The position numbers and the translations under genes are program-made. A model generated the notes under the pieces. The model did no database searches, was not told the origin of the DNA, and worked only from the letters and a program-made list of their open reading frames with translations. A DNA stretch of 24,728 nucleotides. It comes from a virus. Location: positions 1 to 24,728 of the IMG/VR virus record IMGVR_UViG_3300020463_000126; one strand, given 5' to 3'. Positions 15,518 through 22,771 of this stretch are shown one piece after another. Each line of letters opens with the position of its first letter. The first letter of the stretch is position 1.

Positions 15518-16522
15518 CTAACCGCCGAAGCCAAACGTGGCTGCAAGATTTGCTAGATCGAATTGATTGCCTTTGGACGTGCCATTGTCATTCTGACCGA
15601 GACCACCAAAGCCACCGCCTCCCATGCCGGACATAAAGCCGGTAATCGCACCCATTTGCGGGTTGAACATGTTTGCATCGGGATTAACTGAAGTTGGTGC
15701 GCGTGACATGATGTTGGCGAACTGCTGATACGTTTGCAGCGGCAGATCCCTGGCCTCATCGAAGGCAGCTTTGTCTGCACTCATCTTGTTGACTTGATCC
15801 TGGTAGACCAAGTTGCCAAGCGTTCCATAGATGTCGCCAATGTCGCCAGCGTAACCAAATGCATTACCGAAGCCGGTCATCTGGTTCGTGCCTACGTTCA
15901 GTAGATTATTAATCATGTTGTTATTGTTATTGAGATACTGGCTCATGAGCTGGTCTTGAACTGTGCTTCGAACATCAGCAGACCGGTCATCAAAGGCCCT
16001 TACAGCCAAAGCGTCTGCAACACCGGCTCGAGAGCTGTTTATATTACCCGAGCTGGCAGCTCCCCTGTTAATTCCTGGCAACGTACTTTCGACTAGATCC
16101 CTATAAGGGTTCCTAAGCGCTGCCGATGACAAAGCATCAAGGCGATCACCGGATGCATAGTCCATAGCGCCAGTGAGTGGGTCCTGAGATGCAATATTTC
16201 CTGCTTGGGCAAAATAGTCGCCGAAGCCGCCAAATTGATCGAGTTGATTAGCGATTGTCGGCTGCATGTTGTCTGCAACGCCCAGCATGTAGTCCTGCTG
16301 CATCTGGTTTATTGGGTTAAAAAAGGGGGTATAGGTGTTTCCAAAAGTGCCAGTAGCTAGCACATCGTCCACCGCGCCACCGGTTCCGGAGTACATTTGC
16401 TCTAAATATGGCTTGGAAAGATTGAAACCCGCCATTTGGGCATCAATTTGCCGCTGCTTATCTTTTCGCGCATCCTTATTGGCCTTATAGCCGATGGCTG
16501 CGTTTAATAATGATCCAAACAT
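15518..16522 (-). CDS. Internal virion protein, 334 aa, gp14-like
   Basis: The N-terminus MFGSLLNAAIGYKANKDARK, followed by DKQRQIDAQMAGFNLSKPYL, is the typical opening of phage internal core proteins: a short hydrophobic helix and then a charged coiled coil. The middle has DALSSAALRNPYRDLVES, LPGINRGAASSGNINSSRAG and VADALAVRAFDDRSADVRST, a recurring pattern in T7 gp14-like and related ejection proteins. The C-terminus is Gly/Met/Phe-rich (GFMSGMGGGGFGGLGQ), low in complexity. It lies 11 nt downstream of the 95-aa gene and 14 nt before the 340-aa protein gene. Role: DNA ejection channel component (inference from family pattern and context). Confidence 0.7.
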   Translation of the reverse strand: MFGSLLNAAIGYKANKDARKDKQRQIDAQMAGFNLSKPYLEQMYSGTGGAVDDVLATGTFGNTYTPFFNPINQMQQDYMLGVADNMQPTIANQLDQFGGFGDYFAQAGNIASQDPLTGAMDYASGDRLDALSSAALRNPYRDLVESTLPGINRGAASSGNINSSRAGVADALAVRAFDDRSADVRSTVQDQLMSQYLNNNNNMINNLLNVGTNQMTGFGNAFGYAGDIGDIYGTLGNLVYQDQVNKMSADKAAFDEARDLPLQTYQQFANIMSRAPTSVNPDANMFNPQMGAITGFMSGMGGGGFGGLGQNDNGTSKGNQFDLANLAATFGFGG

Positions 16523-16533
16523 ACTAAATGGTC

Positions 16534-16821
16534 CTAAACAATTGTGATTTTGCGCCAGTTGTTGCCGTCATAGACCACGAGACCGCTGTAACCGGTGCTA
16601 AGTGGGTCCCAGGGGCTCACAGCGAAACGAATATGACCCTTCAGTGGGTTCTGTGGGGGCTTATCGACCACCTGGACTGCGGTAGACGCTGCCGATTGCA
16701 GCGATATCTCTATTCGCTGGAGCTCATCCTGTATGTAACGTCGAATGCCTTCTTCGATTTGCGGATACTGGCCGCGCTTGTACTCGGTGAAGAGTGCATC
16801 TGTCTTTTCATTGGTTGCCAT
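16534..16821 (-). CDS. Hypothetical tail-region protein, 95 aa
   Basis: MATNEKTDALFTEYKRGQYP is followed by a helix (EEGIRRYIQDELQRIEISLQ) and then a beta-rich C-terminus, GHIRFAVSPWDPLSTGYSGL and VVYDGNNWRKITIV. The helix plus short beta-domain ending in YDGxxWxKI resembles small phage attachment-type proteins whose C-terminus recurs in fibre-associated proteins (G-x-x-Y-DG-x-x-W). Its ATG overlaps the stop of the 539-aa protein (TAATG), so the two are probably translationally coupled. I do not know its function. Tail assembly is likely from position. Confidence 0.65.
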   Translation of the reverse strand: MATNEKTDALFTEYKRGQYPQIEEGIRRYIQDELQRIEISLQSAASTAVQVVDKPPQNPLKGHIRFAVSPWDPLSTGYSGLVVYDGNNWRKITIV

Positions 16822-18440
16822 TATCTTCGTCCGGTTGCCGTGACCTCGAAATCGAAGCCTGAGAACTCAAAGTCTTTGGTGTCAGGGATGGATACGCGGT
16901 AACTCAGATAACGTCCGGCTGCTCTACTATCGATCTTGTGGTCTGTTTCCGTATTGTAGGAGACCGGAGCGCTAAACGTAGGAGCGGTGGAGGGTGTATC
17001 GGACGCACCAAACTCAAGCGTGAGTAGTTTATTCGTGTTGTTGGTCTGCGCTTGCGGGTAGATTCGCGTCAGGACCTTATAACCGCGCACACCGACACCA
17101 CGCGATGCCTGGTCGAGGTCAATACCTACGCGCTCGAAGACAGCACCCTTGGTCGCCTCGGTGTCCAGCGGGAAAGCGATGGAGCCCTCATCAGAGAGAT
17201 CGAGACCATATATCTTGTCGGACGTAATACCATCGGCTGCCAGGTCCTCACCTACGAAAACCACATGCCGGTTAAAGCTGTCCTCCTGATCGTAGTAGCT
17301 GCCACCGGTGGTGTCATAAGGAAGACCGGTTGACCCAGCATAGGTTGTGACAGTGTTGAGGTTCATGACTGTCGCCGAGGATACGTTGGGCAGATCTACG
17401 AATGACCAGGTGTTTTTGCGGTAGTTATATACAGCAGCTCGGTTGCATCGGTCTGCATTTGGGAAGCCCACCAGCTCGTCACCGGAGACATAGCAGAAGT
17501 AGATCTCGTTCAGATTAGGGTCATGGTGTACGAAGCACCGGTTCTTCTTCAAGGCGTTTAGCCCTTGGAAGATAAAGTTCTTCACGCGCTCATCACAAAT
17601 CGACTTACGTGTAGTGCCATCGTGAACATAGATATCTGCGTTGTCGAAACAGTAGTGCTTGCCCTCGACCTCCACTACGCAGTTCTGATTGATCAGGCCG
17701 CTGTCAGTGAAGAGCTTACGGAAATTAAAAAGGAAGCTGCCCCCGACAAACTCTTGAAGAAACACTTCCGTGCTGGAATAAATGATGAAGTTAGAGCCAA
17801 GAGACAGACCATCGACAATCGCCGTGTCCATCTCGACAAGATCATTGAACCCAGCCGACTTGGTGGTGTCGGTTTCATCCCAACTGTCAGGCACGGAGTT
17901 AGCCAAAGCAAAGTTAGAGAACCTGACGCGGTTAGGAAAAGACGTACCGCCCTGGGTGATGTTTAAAGCTATGAGCTGGCTACCAAAGGACCTGATAGAC
18001 ACCGCACGATAAGTGCTCGGCCAGTTCGTCAGATCAGCAAAGTTTGTACCGGCCGGATCCCGAAACACAGGCACACGATCTGGTCGGTTGATATAGACCA
18101 CATCTGACAAAGTCGTGCCGGTGAAGGGCCTCGGGTCACTACTGGCCGATATGGAACCAGAGCGATCCGTTAGAGCTCCGTTTGCATATTCTTTGATGAC
18201 GTAGTCGTCCGAGACCACCAAGGCCGTGTCGAAGCCAGAGCTCGGGACAATGCCGAATGTAAATCGTGGATTGTAACCAATAGAACTTAGAACAGTTCTA
18301 AAGACGGGAGACCGGCGAACCTTACCTTCATCGAACCGAACATTCACTGCACGGGAGAAGGCCGACAGTGGAAGATTGTAGGGGGACAGATCTGTAATAG
18401 CTCCGTCCTTGCCCAGGTCTCTAACCGGTAATATCGCCAT
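16821..18440 (-). CDS. Tail/DNA-stabilisation protein, 539 aa (P22 gp10-like, tentative)
   Basis: The sequence starts MAILPVRDLGKDGAITDLSP, then YNLPLSAFSRAVNVRFDEGK and VRRSPVFR. That is the standard opening of a family of podovirus tail proteins, in which the N-terminus lists local transcript-like elements and the rest is a beta-propeller. Repeated blade-like elements follow: FTFGIVPSSGFDTALVVSDD, YRAVSIRSFGSQLIALNITQ, FYKRKNTWSF-like YNYRKNTWSFVDLPN, KVFYSSTEVFLQEFVG-like segments. Family members are annotated as tail or packaged-DNA stabilisation proteins of the gp10 type, which form the tail tube base. GAGGA stands 9 nt before the ATG at 18440, inside the end of the upstream gene. Structural role likely; exact equivalence to gp10 uncertain. 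Confidence 0.65.
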   Translation of the reverse strand: MAILPVRDLGKDGAITDLSPYNLPLSAFSRAVNVRFDEGKVRRSPVFRTVLSSIGYNPRFTFGIVPSSGFDTALVVSDDYVIKEYANGALTDRSGSISASSDPRPFTGTTLSDVVYINRPDRVPVFRDPAGTNFADLTNWPSTYRAVSIRSFGSQLIALNITQGGTSFPNRVRFSNFALANSVPDSWDETDTTKSAGFNDLVEMDTAIVDGLSLGSNFIIYSSTEVFLQEFVGGSFLFNFRKLFTDSGLINQNCVVEVEGKHYCFDNADIYVHDGTTRKSICDERVKNFIFQGLNALKKNRCFVHHDPNLNEIYFCYVSGDELVGFPNADRCNRAAVYNYRKNTWSFVDLPNVSSATVMNLNTVTTYAGSTGLPYDTTGGSYYDQEDSFNRHVVFVGEDLAADGITSDKIYGLDLSDEGSIAFPLDTEATKGAVFERVGIDLDQASRGVGVRGYKVLTRIYPQAQTNNTNKLLTLEFGASDTPSTAPTFSAPVSYNTETDHKIDSRAAGRYLSYRVSIPDTKDFEFSGFDFEVTATGRR

Positions 18441-18442
18441 AT

Positions 18443-18790
18443 CTAATCGTCCTCGGTGGTCACCTCAGCCTCTTGTGTGACTACTTGCTGGAGTGTTCTA
18501 TAGTTGGGTTCTCGGCTTACGCGGTCAAAGTGGATAGCCAGGGCCTCGATGCCCTCTTTCTGGCCTTTGACCATCTCATTCCGGAAGCTCTCAACCGCTG
18601 CACCAGTATGGGCGCTCTGTTGAGCTGTGTTGATGTTTAGCAATGGCAGCCAGGCTACCGCGCATCCGTATTCGTCCAGATCGTCGCCTTGAGGGCTCCT
18701 GCCTTTTATCTTGGTGAACCACGCGCAACGGGTCATGCGACATGGATTGAAGCTGTCCAACGGACAGTTGCTCTCGATTTCAATCTGCAT
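18443..18790 (-). CDS. Conserved 4-cysteine small protein, 115 aa
   Basis: The sequence starts MQIEIESNCPLDSFNPCRMT, then RCAWFTKIKGRSPQGDD, DEYGCAVAWLPLL and THTGAAVESFRNEM-type elements (as AHTGAAVESFRNEMVKGQKE). The pattern NCPLDSFxPCxxxxCAWFTxxxGxxPQ...DExGCAxxWLPLL...GAAVESFRNEM recurs in marine phages. Four Cys at 9, 17, 22 and 43 could form a metal site. No enzyme motif is visible and the function is unknown. It starts 3 nt after the fibre gene stop (18794) and ends 3 nt before the 539-aa gene ATG, so it belongs to the tail operon. Confidence 0.7.
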   Translation of the reverse strand: MQIEIESNCPLDSFNPCRMTRCAWFTKIKGRSPQGDDLDEYGCAVAWLPLLNINTAQQSAHTGAAVESFRNEMVKGQKEGIEALAIHFDRVSREPNYRTLQQVVTQEAEVTTEDD

Positions 18791-18793
18791 GGG

Positions 18794-19510
18794 TTAGTCT
18801 TTCTGGGCGATGATCACATCCACATATTGAACTGCTAGATCCTTAGCAGTACCGGTGAAGGCGCTTGTCGCTGTTAAACTGTGGCCGTGGCTGTGTCCCG
18901 CGCCGCCGCCGACACTCGATGATTTACCCAAGGTAGCTGCCGTTGAAGTGGAACCCATCTGATACTTATGGTCTTGTGAGCTATCGCCTAAGACACCCCG
19001 AGCCCGAGGCACTTGTGTAGATGATGTGGCGTTACCACCGCTATTGTTAACCTCGACGTTCGCAAACAACAGATGTTCATGAGCTGGTATCTCGTTAACT
19101 GTCAGAGTGTGGCTGTTGATCGTACCGCCGACAGTGGTGCTAACCGAGCCAGCCGGAGTGTAGCTTGCGAATGCGGTGGAGAAGGCAGCAGAACCGCCGG
19201 TAGTGACTGAACCACTAACGACCCGTAGGGCCTTGTCATTTTCAGAAGTGACCTTGGTCCAGCCGGTGGGGGCTGCCGACTGATTTAGCAGTAGTCTAGT
19301 ACCCGAGGGAGCGGATAGCTGACCGGCGAGACCCTGGAGCGCATTGATCTCCGCATGGGTCAGAGTGACAGCTCCGGTCAAGTTGGGGAAGGTAGCTTTA
19401 ATCGTGCTCTTGATTAGTCTTAGGTGGTCATCGGCCTGAGCTAGGGCATCGGTGCTCACTGGGTTAGCCACGTTAAGACTATCTATATAAGTGCCTGACT
19501 CTAACGCCAT
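18794..19510 (-). CDS. Short tail-fibre/collar-type protein, 238 aa
   Basis: The N-terminus MALESGTYIDSLNVANPVST, then DALAQADDHLRLIKSTIKAT and FPNLTGAVTLTHAEINALQG, is a widely shared phage fibre base. The middle TRLLLNQSAAPTGWTKVTSE and the GGSAAFSTAF part, followed by EIPAHEHLLFANVEV, then HSHGHS and a C-terminal AVQYVDVIIAQKD, are the tail-collar/short-fibre tip pattern. HxH motifs there bind metal inside fibre trimers. It probably forms a receptor-contacting or appendage protein. AGAGG stands about 10 nt before ATG 19510. It is the first gene after the noncoding control region, so its 5' side should carry the promoter for the tail operon. Confidence 0.8.
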   Translation of the reverse strand: MALESGTYIDSLNVANPVSTDALAQADDHLRLIKSTIKATFPNLTGAVTLTHAEINALQGLAGQLSAPSGTRLLLNQSAAPTGWTKVTSENDKALRVVSGSVTTGGSAAFSTAFASYTPAGSVSTTVGGTINSHTLTVNEIPAHEHLLFANVEVNNSGGNATSSTQVPRARGVLGDSSQDHKYQMGSTSTAATLGKSSSVGGGAGHSHGHSLTATSAFTGTAKDLAVQYVDVIIAQKD

Positions 19511-19659
19511 AATATTGGACCTCTATTGTTAAATGTCTAACAAAAACAACAACCAACAACCCTTTACCGGCTTTTGCGAAACGGCCGATCTCTCGACCCG
19601 CGCCCCCTCGGATTGTCAGGATGGAACCTAAGCTGTTGTGTTTGCTAGTGTATCTCGAT

Positions 19660-19678
19660 AACGGATGCAGTATCCGTT
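19660..19678. repeat. Perfect 7-bp dyad, AACGGAT-N5-ATCCGTT
   Basis: AACGGAT at 19660-19666 and ATCCGTT at 19672-19678 flank the 5-nt loop GCAGT. It can be a DNA-binding site (symmetric, about one and a half turns) or an RNA hairpin in either direction. After the right arm on the plus strand comes GATGTTTT, only weakly T-rich, so an intrinsic terminator is not clear. No second copy was noticed in the window. Confidence 0.5.
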
Positions 19679-19782
19679 GATGTTTTGACTGACGATCTGC
19701 TGGAGATCTGACAATTGATGGCTCGACCCACTTTTGGCTTGTGTAGAAATCGGGACCTCACCACCTCAGCTCGACCACAGAT

Positions 19783-19832
19783 CATCTTGCGTCATCTTGC
19801 GTTGTCTTGTGTCGCCTTGCGTTGTCTTGCGT
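19783..19832. repeat. Five-copy 10-bp tandem repeat (YRTCTTGCGT)
   Basis: Units read CATCTTGCGT, CATCTTGCGT, TGTCTTGTGT, CGCCTTGCGT, TGTCTTGCGT with no spacer, and the next ten bases start CATC before diverging. The complement reads ACGCAAGATG or ACGCAAGACA. The period of about one helical turn places each unit on the same DNA face, as in iterons or cooperative activator/repressor arrays. It lies about 150 bp upstream of the regulator gene. Variation is concentrated in the first three bases of each unit, while CTTGCGT or CTTGTGT is kept. Confidence 0.7.
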
Positions 19833-19940
19833 CATCATGGGCCGGCTGCGCCCAACTTAGATCCGCACAAGAAACAGAAGACACCTGGGCGATACGCTGA
19901 ATATATCCTTTGGGTGGACAAAAGGTCCTGAGTAATGCTA

Positions 19941-19957
19941 TTGACATAATACGTAAA
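19941..19957. promoter_or_regulatory. Candidate operator 1 upstream of the HTH regulator
   Basis: TTGACATAATACGTAAA is an imperfect inverted repeat (TTnAC.TA-A-TACGTnAA) beginning with a consensus-like -35 hexamer TTGACA. A near copy lies at 20673-20689, beyond the other end of the regulator gene, and they match at 16 of 18 aligned bases when the following G is included. Placement 27 nt before the ATG suggests autoregulation by the encoded HTH protein (inference). Confidence 0.55.
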
Positions 19958-19983
19958 GACATTTGCAAACTGTGGAGGATGAT

Positions 19984-20658
19984 ATGGGAAGGAAACCAGC
20001 GAACTTCGAGAAGGCCATACAGGCATCCGGATTGACCAAGAAGGAGATAGCGTATCGCAAGAATGTTGAGCCGGCGACACTGTCTCGTCACCTCTCCGGT
20101 GCGATCCCCCTGACTTTAGACCAGGCTTATGACTATGCTGAGATCCTCGGGTGTTCGCCGCAGGAGATCTTGTTTCCGCTCGAGACTATGCCAGTCATAA
20201 TCAGCAATCAGATGCACAATGAAGCAAGCGAGGATAAGTGGGCTACATCATTTACCCGCGTGGTTCATGATAAGCCGACAGCTACAATCAACACCCCTAG
20301 CTATTTTGAGCGCGACATGGCTGCGTGTGTAAACCTTGCCGACGAAGATTATCGGGGTGGCCTGAACGGGCTGACTAATTCTATAGATATAGTTCTAAAG
20401 TCGCCCATAGTTGAACATTACGTCCACCCCCGTTGCCAGCAAAGCCTGAGTTATGTATGTCTCAATAGTGATCACGAAAGTCCACGTGAGAAAACCAACA
20501 TAATGATCCAAACTATTTTTAATCAACCGGACAGCCTGTACACGTTGTACAATCCGATCACAGACTATACTCACAAGGATGTTGACTTACGTTGGGCCAC
20601 ACCAATCTGCGCTACAATTTACCATCCCGATATGTTTTACACGGGGGCAATTCAGTAA
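19984..20658 (+). CDS. HTH (Cro/C1-type) transcriptional regulator, only plus-strand gene
   Basis: ATG 19984 is chosen over 19963 because GGAGG lies 5 nt before it, giving 224 aa. Residues about 5-62 form an XRE-type helix-turn-helix: NFEKAIQASGLTKKEIAYRK, NVEPATLSRHLSGAIPLTLD, QAYDYAEILGCSPQEILFPL, with the recognition helix around EPATLSRHLSG. The remaining about 160 residues do not match a domain I recognise. They lack the Ser/Lys of S24 repressor peptidases, so RecA-type self-cleavage is not indicated. It is transcribed against all other genes and converges on the ribonucleotide reductase gene. Flanking operator-like repeats suggest that it binds its own locus. A role in a lysogeny-like, timing or superinfection switch is possible. 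No integrase is in this window. Confidence 0.82.
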   Translation: MGRKPANFEKAIQASGLTKKEIAYRKNVEPATLSRHLSGAIPLTLDQAYDYAEILGCSPQEILFPLETMPVIISNQMHNEASEDKWATSFTRVVHDKPTATINTPSYFERDMAACVNLADEDYRGGLNGLTNSIDIVLKSPIVEHYVHPRCQQSLSYVCLNSDHESPREKTNIMIQTIFNQPDSLYTLYNPITDYTHKDVDLRWATPICATIYHPDMFYTGAIQ

Positions 20659-20672
20659 ATCTCCAAGTCGAG

Positions 20673-20689
20673 TTGACGTATTACGTAAA
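20673..20689. promoter_or_regulatory. Candidate operator 2 downstream of the regulator, perfect core palindrome
   Basis: TTGACGTATTACGTAAA contains ACGTA-T-TACGT (20676-20686), a perfect palindrome around one central base, extended by TT/AA. It matches operator 1 (19941-19957) and starts 15 nt after the regulator stop. A further half-site TTTACGT follows at 20696-20702. Together they suggest cooperative binding between the two ends of the gene or control of transcription entering the ribonucleotide reductase gene from its 3' side (inference). Confidence 0.55.
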
Positions 20690-20722
20690 GTTTTATTTAC
20701 GTTATTTGTTAATAACTCTTAA

Positions 20723-20744
20723 TCGTTCACTGTTCGTTCACTGG
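20723..20744. repeat. 11-bp direct repeat TCGTTCACTGK x2
   Basis: TCGTTCACTGT (20723-20733) is followed immediately by TCGTTCACTGG (20734-20744). It lies in the short gap between the convergent regulator and ribonucleotide reductase genes. One period is about one helical turn. Function unknown; it may be a binding site or a replication slippage product. Confidence 0.55.
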
Positions 20745-20800
20745 TAAATTGAATAGGTATCATATCTAATAACTAGGTCAGGGCCTCACGGCATCCAATT

Positions 20801-20818
20801 GGTCTGTTCGCGCAGACC
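20801..20818. terminator. Possible bidirectional hairpin between convergent genes
   Basis: GGTCTG (20801-20806) and CAGACC (20813-20818) form a 6-bp stem with the loop TTCGCG. It lies between the ends of the regulator (20658) and the ribonucleotide reductase gene (20861), where a terminator is expected for both. Neither strand has a strong T-run after the stem, so an intrinsic terminator is uncertain; it may be a weak stop or an operator-like dyad. Confidence 0.35.
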
Positions 20819-20860
20819 TATATACTTGGATACCTGAGTGCTCCTGGCGCTCTTACCTAA

Positions 20861-22771
20861 TCAATTAGTGAGATCGACCACCTCACAGCTATCACCGCTA
20901 CAAGCTAATGTCTGGCTGCTGGTGATTGCGTCCTCTCGGTCAAACTCCGAAAGTAGAGACCAAACGATATTATCAGGCATTTTATCAGTCAACTCTCGAA
21001 CTACAGTTTCTTCACATTCTTGATATGGAGCCTGTTGATAAGTGTGATTGTCTTGCGGCAGAAATGAGATCCCTGAGAGCAAATCGAAGTTGTCAAATAC
21101 CCAGGCTCCGACCTTCAACCAGTCGTCATCTCGGACACTGATAGTCACACTGGGCTTGTGTTCACACCAGTGGACCGCGTACTTCTTCCAGACCTCGAGC
21201 TGCTCAAGTGAAGACATCTCAGTCCTGGTCACCGCACCGGCTGGAGCCGTAATCGGGAAGCTAAACACAGTCGTGGTGTCGGGCTTCATTACACATGGTT
21301 CGGAAGGTACTCCCTGGTCGATTAGGAAGGCCGTGAGAGGGTCTTTATTGTCTGCTCGTACTGTCCGGACATAGTGAGCGCTGTGCCTTGCATGGATGCC
21401 GCTGGCGCTGTCTACAAGCTGCGAGACTGTGCCGGAAGGCTTCACACAAGTGATTGCCGTGCTTGGTTTGATCTTGAGATCCTTAGACATATTTATGTTT
21501 GCTGTAACAGCCACCTCTTTAAGACGCTCGAGCATCTCCGGATCCGGATTACTGGTCAGGTCATTGTCCATGATACCAGTCAGCGAGACACCCAATAGAC
21601 GCTCCTCAGCGGTGTTTGTTTCCCATCTGGACCTGAGATAAGGGAAGTATGTATAGCTGCTCTGAACCGTCCCCAGGACGCTAGCCAGGAAGACTTTCTC
21701 GGCTAATGTTTCCTCGGTGTCAGTTGCACGGACAACCACCTCTGTCAGATTACAGAACTGGTGAGGCCGAAGTATGATCTCGCTGCATGGGTTGGTTCCG
21801 AAGTCCCAGCCACTGTCCCGCCGGCCGATCTTTTCGACATGTTCTTTTGCAGCAGCTCGACTAAAGATGCCACGTTCACCGGACTTGCTTTCGACCAGCG
21901 CTTTCCATTCAGCCAGGAATGCTTCCATGTCCGGCTTGCTTGTGTAGCAGACGCTATTGTTAGCCAGCGCCATCTCTGGTCTAGCGTTCCACCAGTCACC
22001 TGATTTGGCTGAGCGCATCTTATCGTCTTGTAAGTTCGACAGGCTAATCATAGCTGACCGGCGAACACCACCAACTACCACGATCTCACCGATCTTGCAC
22101 ATCAAACTGTGACACTCGAACGGGGTCAGCGGCCTACCGGCAGCGCCCTTAAAGATATCCAGTGTGTATTGGAATAGCTGGTCCAGCGGCCCTGGTCCTG
22201 ATGCCCTGCCCCCGAATGTCTTCAGTCGGGCTCCGGCTGGTCTAATCCTTGATAGATCCCACTTGGGTATGTCACCAAGGTAAAGCATCGAGATGAGCTT
22301 CCGATAGCTCCTAGCCCAGCCTTCTTTGCTGTCCGGTACGACAATCACATCGTCACATTCTACCAGCTCGTCAGGGACCGCTGGCAGCTTACTGACCGCC
22401 TCACGTTCTACTGAGAAGCCGACACCGGTCCCACACAACAAGATGAACATGGCCTCATCGAAAGCCCTGGGGTGATCCACCGGAAGGTAGGAGCAATTAT
22501 AGATGCATGTGTTGTCTCGGTTAGCTGGAGCCCCTGCTGTCATGAGAGCTCTCATCGATGGCATGACCCGAAGGTCTAGGATCGCATCACGGAGCTGAGT
22601 AACCAGCTCTTTATGTTTCTTGCCGGAAAGAATAGGCCGGACAATGTTGTCGATATATCGGTCCACTGTCTCGTCCCAGGTCTCTCGGCGTTCGTCTTCT
22701 TCCCGCCACCTGGCATAGCGTGATAGTGCAATGAAGTTCTGGTAATCAGTGGGTAGGTAGTTATTCAACAT
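20861..22771 (-). CDS. nrdJ: Ribonucleotide reductase, class II (adenosylcobalamin-dependent), monomeric type
   Basis: The 636-aa enzyme reduces ribonucleotides to deoxyribonucleotides for phage DNA synthesis using coenzyme B12. The fingerprint is present. NCSYLP supplies redox Cys 93. FGTNPCSEIILRPHQFCNLT gives the active-site Asn 327, thiyl Cys 329, Glu 331 and redox Cys 340. KPSGTVSQLVDSASGIHARH is a substrate-phosphate loop. The C-terminal shuttle pair TLACSGDSCEV is Cys 624 and Cys 629 (C-x4-C, the spacing of Lactobacillus-type reductases). No small subunit or activase gene is next to it, consistent with class II. It is about 100 residues shorter than the Lactobacillus leichmannii enzyme. 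It overlaps the DUF3310 gene by 11 nt. Choice of a triphosphate rather than diphosphate substrate is inferred from the monomeric subfamily. Confidence 0.92.
   Translation of the reverse strand: MLNNYLPTDYQNFIALSRYARWREEDERRETWDETVDRYIDNIVRPILSGKKHKELVTQLRDAILDLRVMPSMRALMTAGAPANRDNTCIYNCSYLPVDHPRAFDEAMFILLCGTGVGFSVEREAVSKLPAVPDELVECDDVIVVPDSKEGWARSYRKLISMLYLGDIPKWDLSRIRPAGARLKTFGGRASGPGPLDQLFQYTLDIFKGAAGRPLTPFECHSLMCKIGEIVVVGGVRRSAMISLSNLQDDKMRSAKSGDWWNARPEMALANNSVCYTSKPDMEAFLAEWKALVESKSGERGIFSRAAAKEHVEKIGRRDSGWDFGTNPCSEIILRPHQFCNLTEVVVRATDTEETLAEKVFLASVLGTVQSSYTYFPYLRSRWETNTAEERLLGVSLTGIMDNDLTSNPDPEMLERLKEVAVTANINMSKDLKIKPSTAITCVKPSGTVSQLVDSASGIHARHSAHYVRTVRADNKDPLTAFLIDQGVPSEPCVMKPDTTTVFSFPITAPAGAVTRTEMSSLEQLEVWKKYAVHWCEHKPSVTISVRDDDWLKVGAWVFDNFDLLSGISFLPQDNHTYQQAPYQECEETVVRELTDKMPDNIVWSLLSEFDREDAITSSQTLACSGDSCEVVDLTN

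Larger units (their letters stand above)
19511..19983. promoter_or_regulatory. 473-nt noncoding divergent control region
   Basis: No credible gene lies here; the small frames in it lack ribosome sites and family patterns. It separates the leftward tail operon from the rightward regulator, so it should hold promoters for both directions. Visible elements are a perfect 7-bp dyad (19660-19678), GATCT-N5-AGATC (about 19694-19708), a five-copy 10-bp tandem array (19783-19832), an operator-like inverted repeat with a TTGACA at 19941-19946, and the regulator's GGAGG ribosome site (19974-19978). I cannot identify a convincing -10 box for the TTGACA. A replication origin is an alternative use for the region (inference). 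Confidence 0.6.

Noticed and set aside
19783-19832. CRISPR-like array
   Set aside because: The units are 10 bp and abut with no spacers, so they are simple tandem repeats.
19947-19960. T7-type phage promoter (TAATACG)
   Set aside because: Only seven bases match the T7 promoter core, the CACTATAGG part is absent, and no phage RNA polymerase is visible. The string is part of the regulator's inverted repeat.
19834-20091. Minus-strand frames upstream of the tail operon (about 19792-20091)
   Set aside because: They run across the regulator start, the operator and the tandem repeats, lack ribosome sites and have no recognisable pattern.
19963-20658. Regulator starting at ATG 19963
   Set aside because: No ribosome site precedes it, while GGAGG stands 5 nt before ATG 19984 and the HTH alignment begins at MGRKPANFEK.
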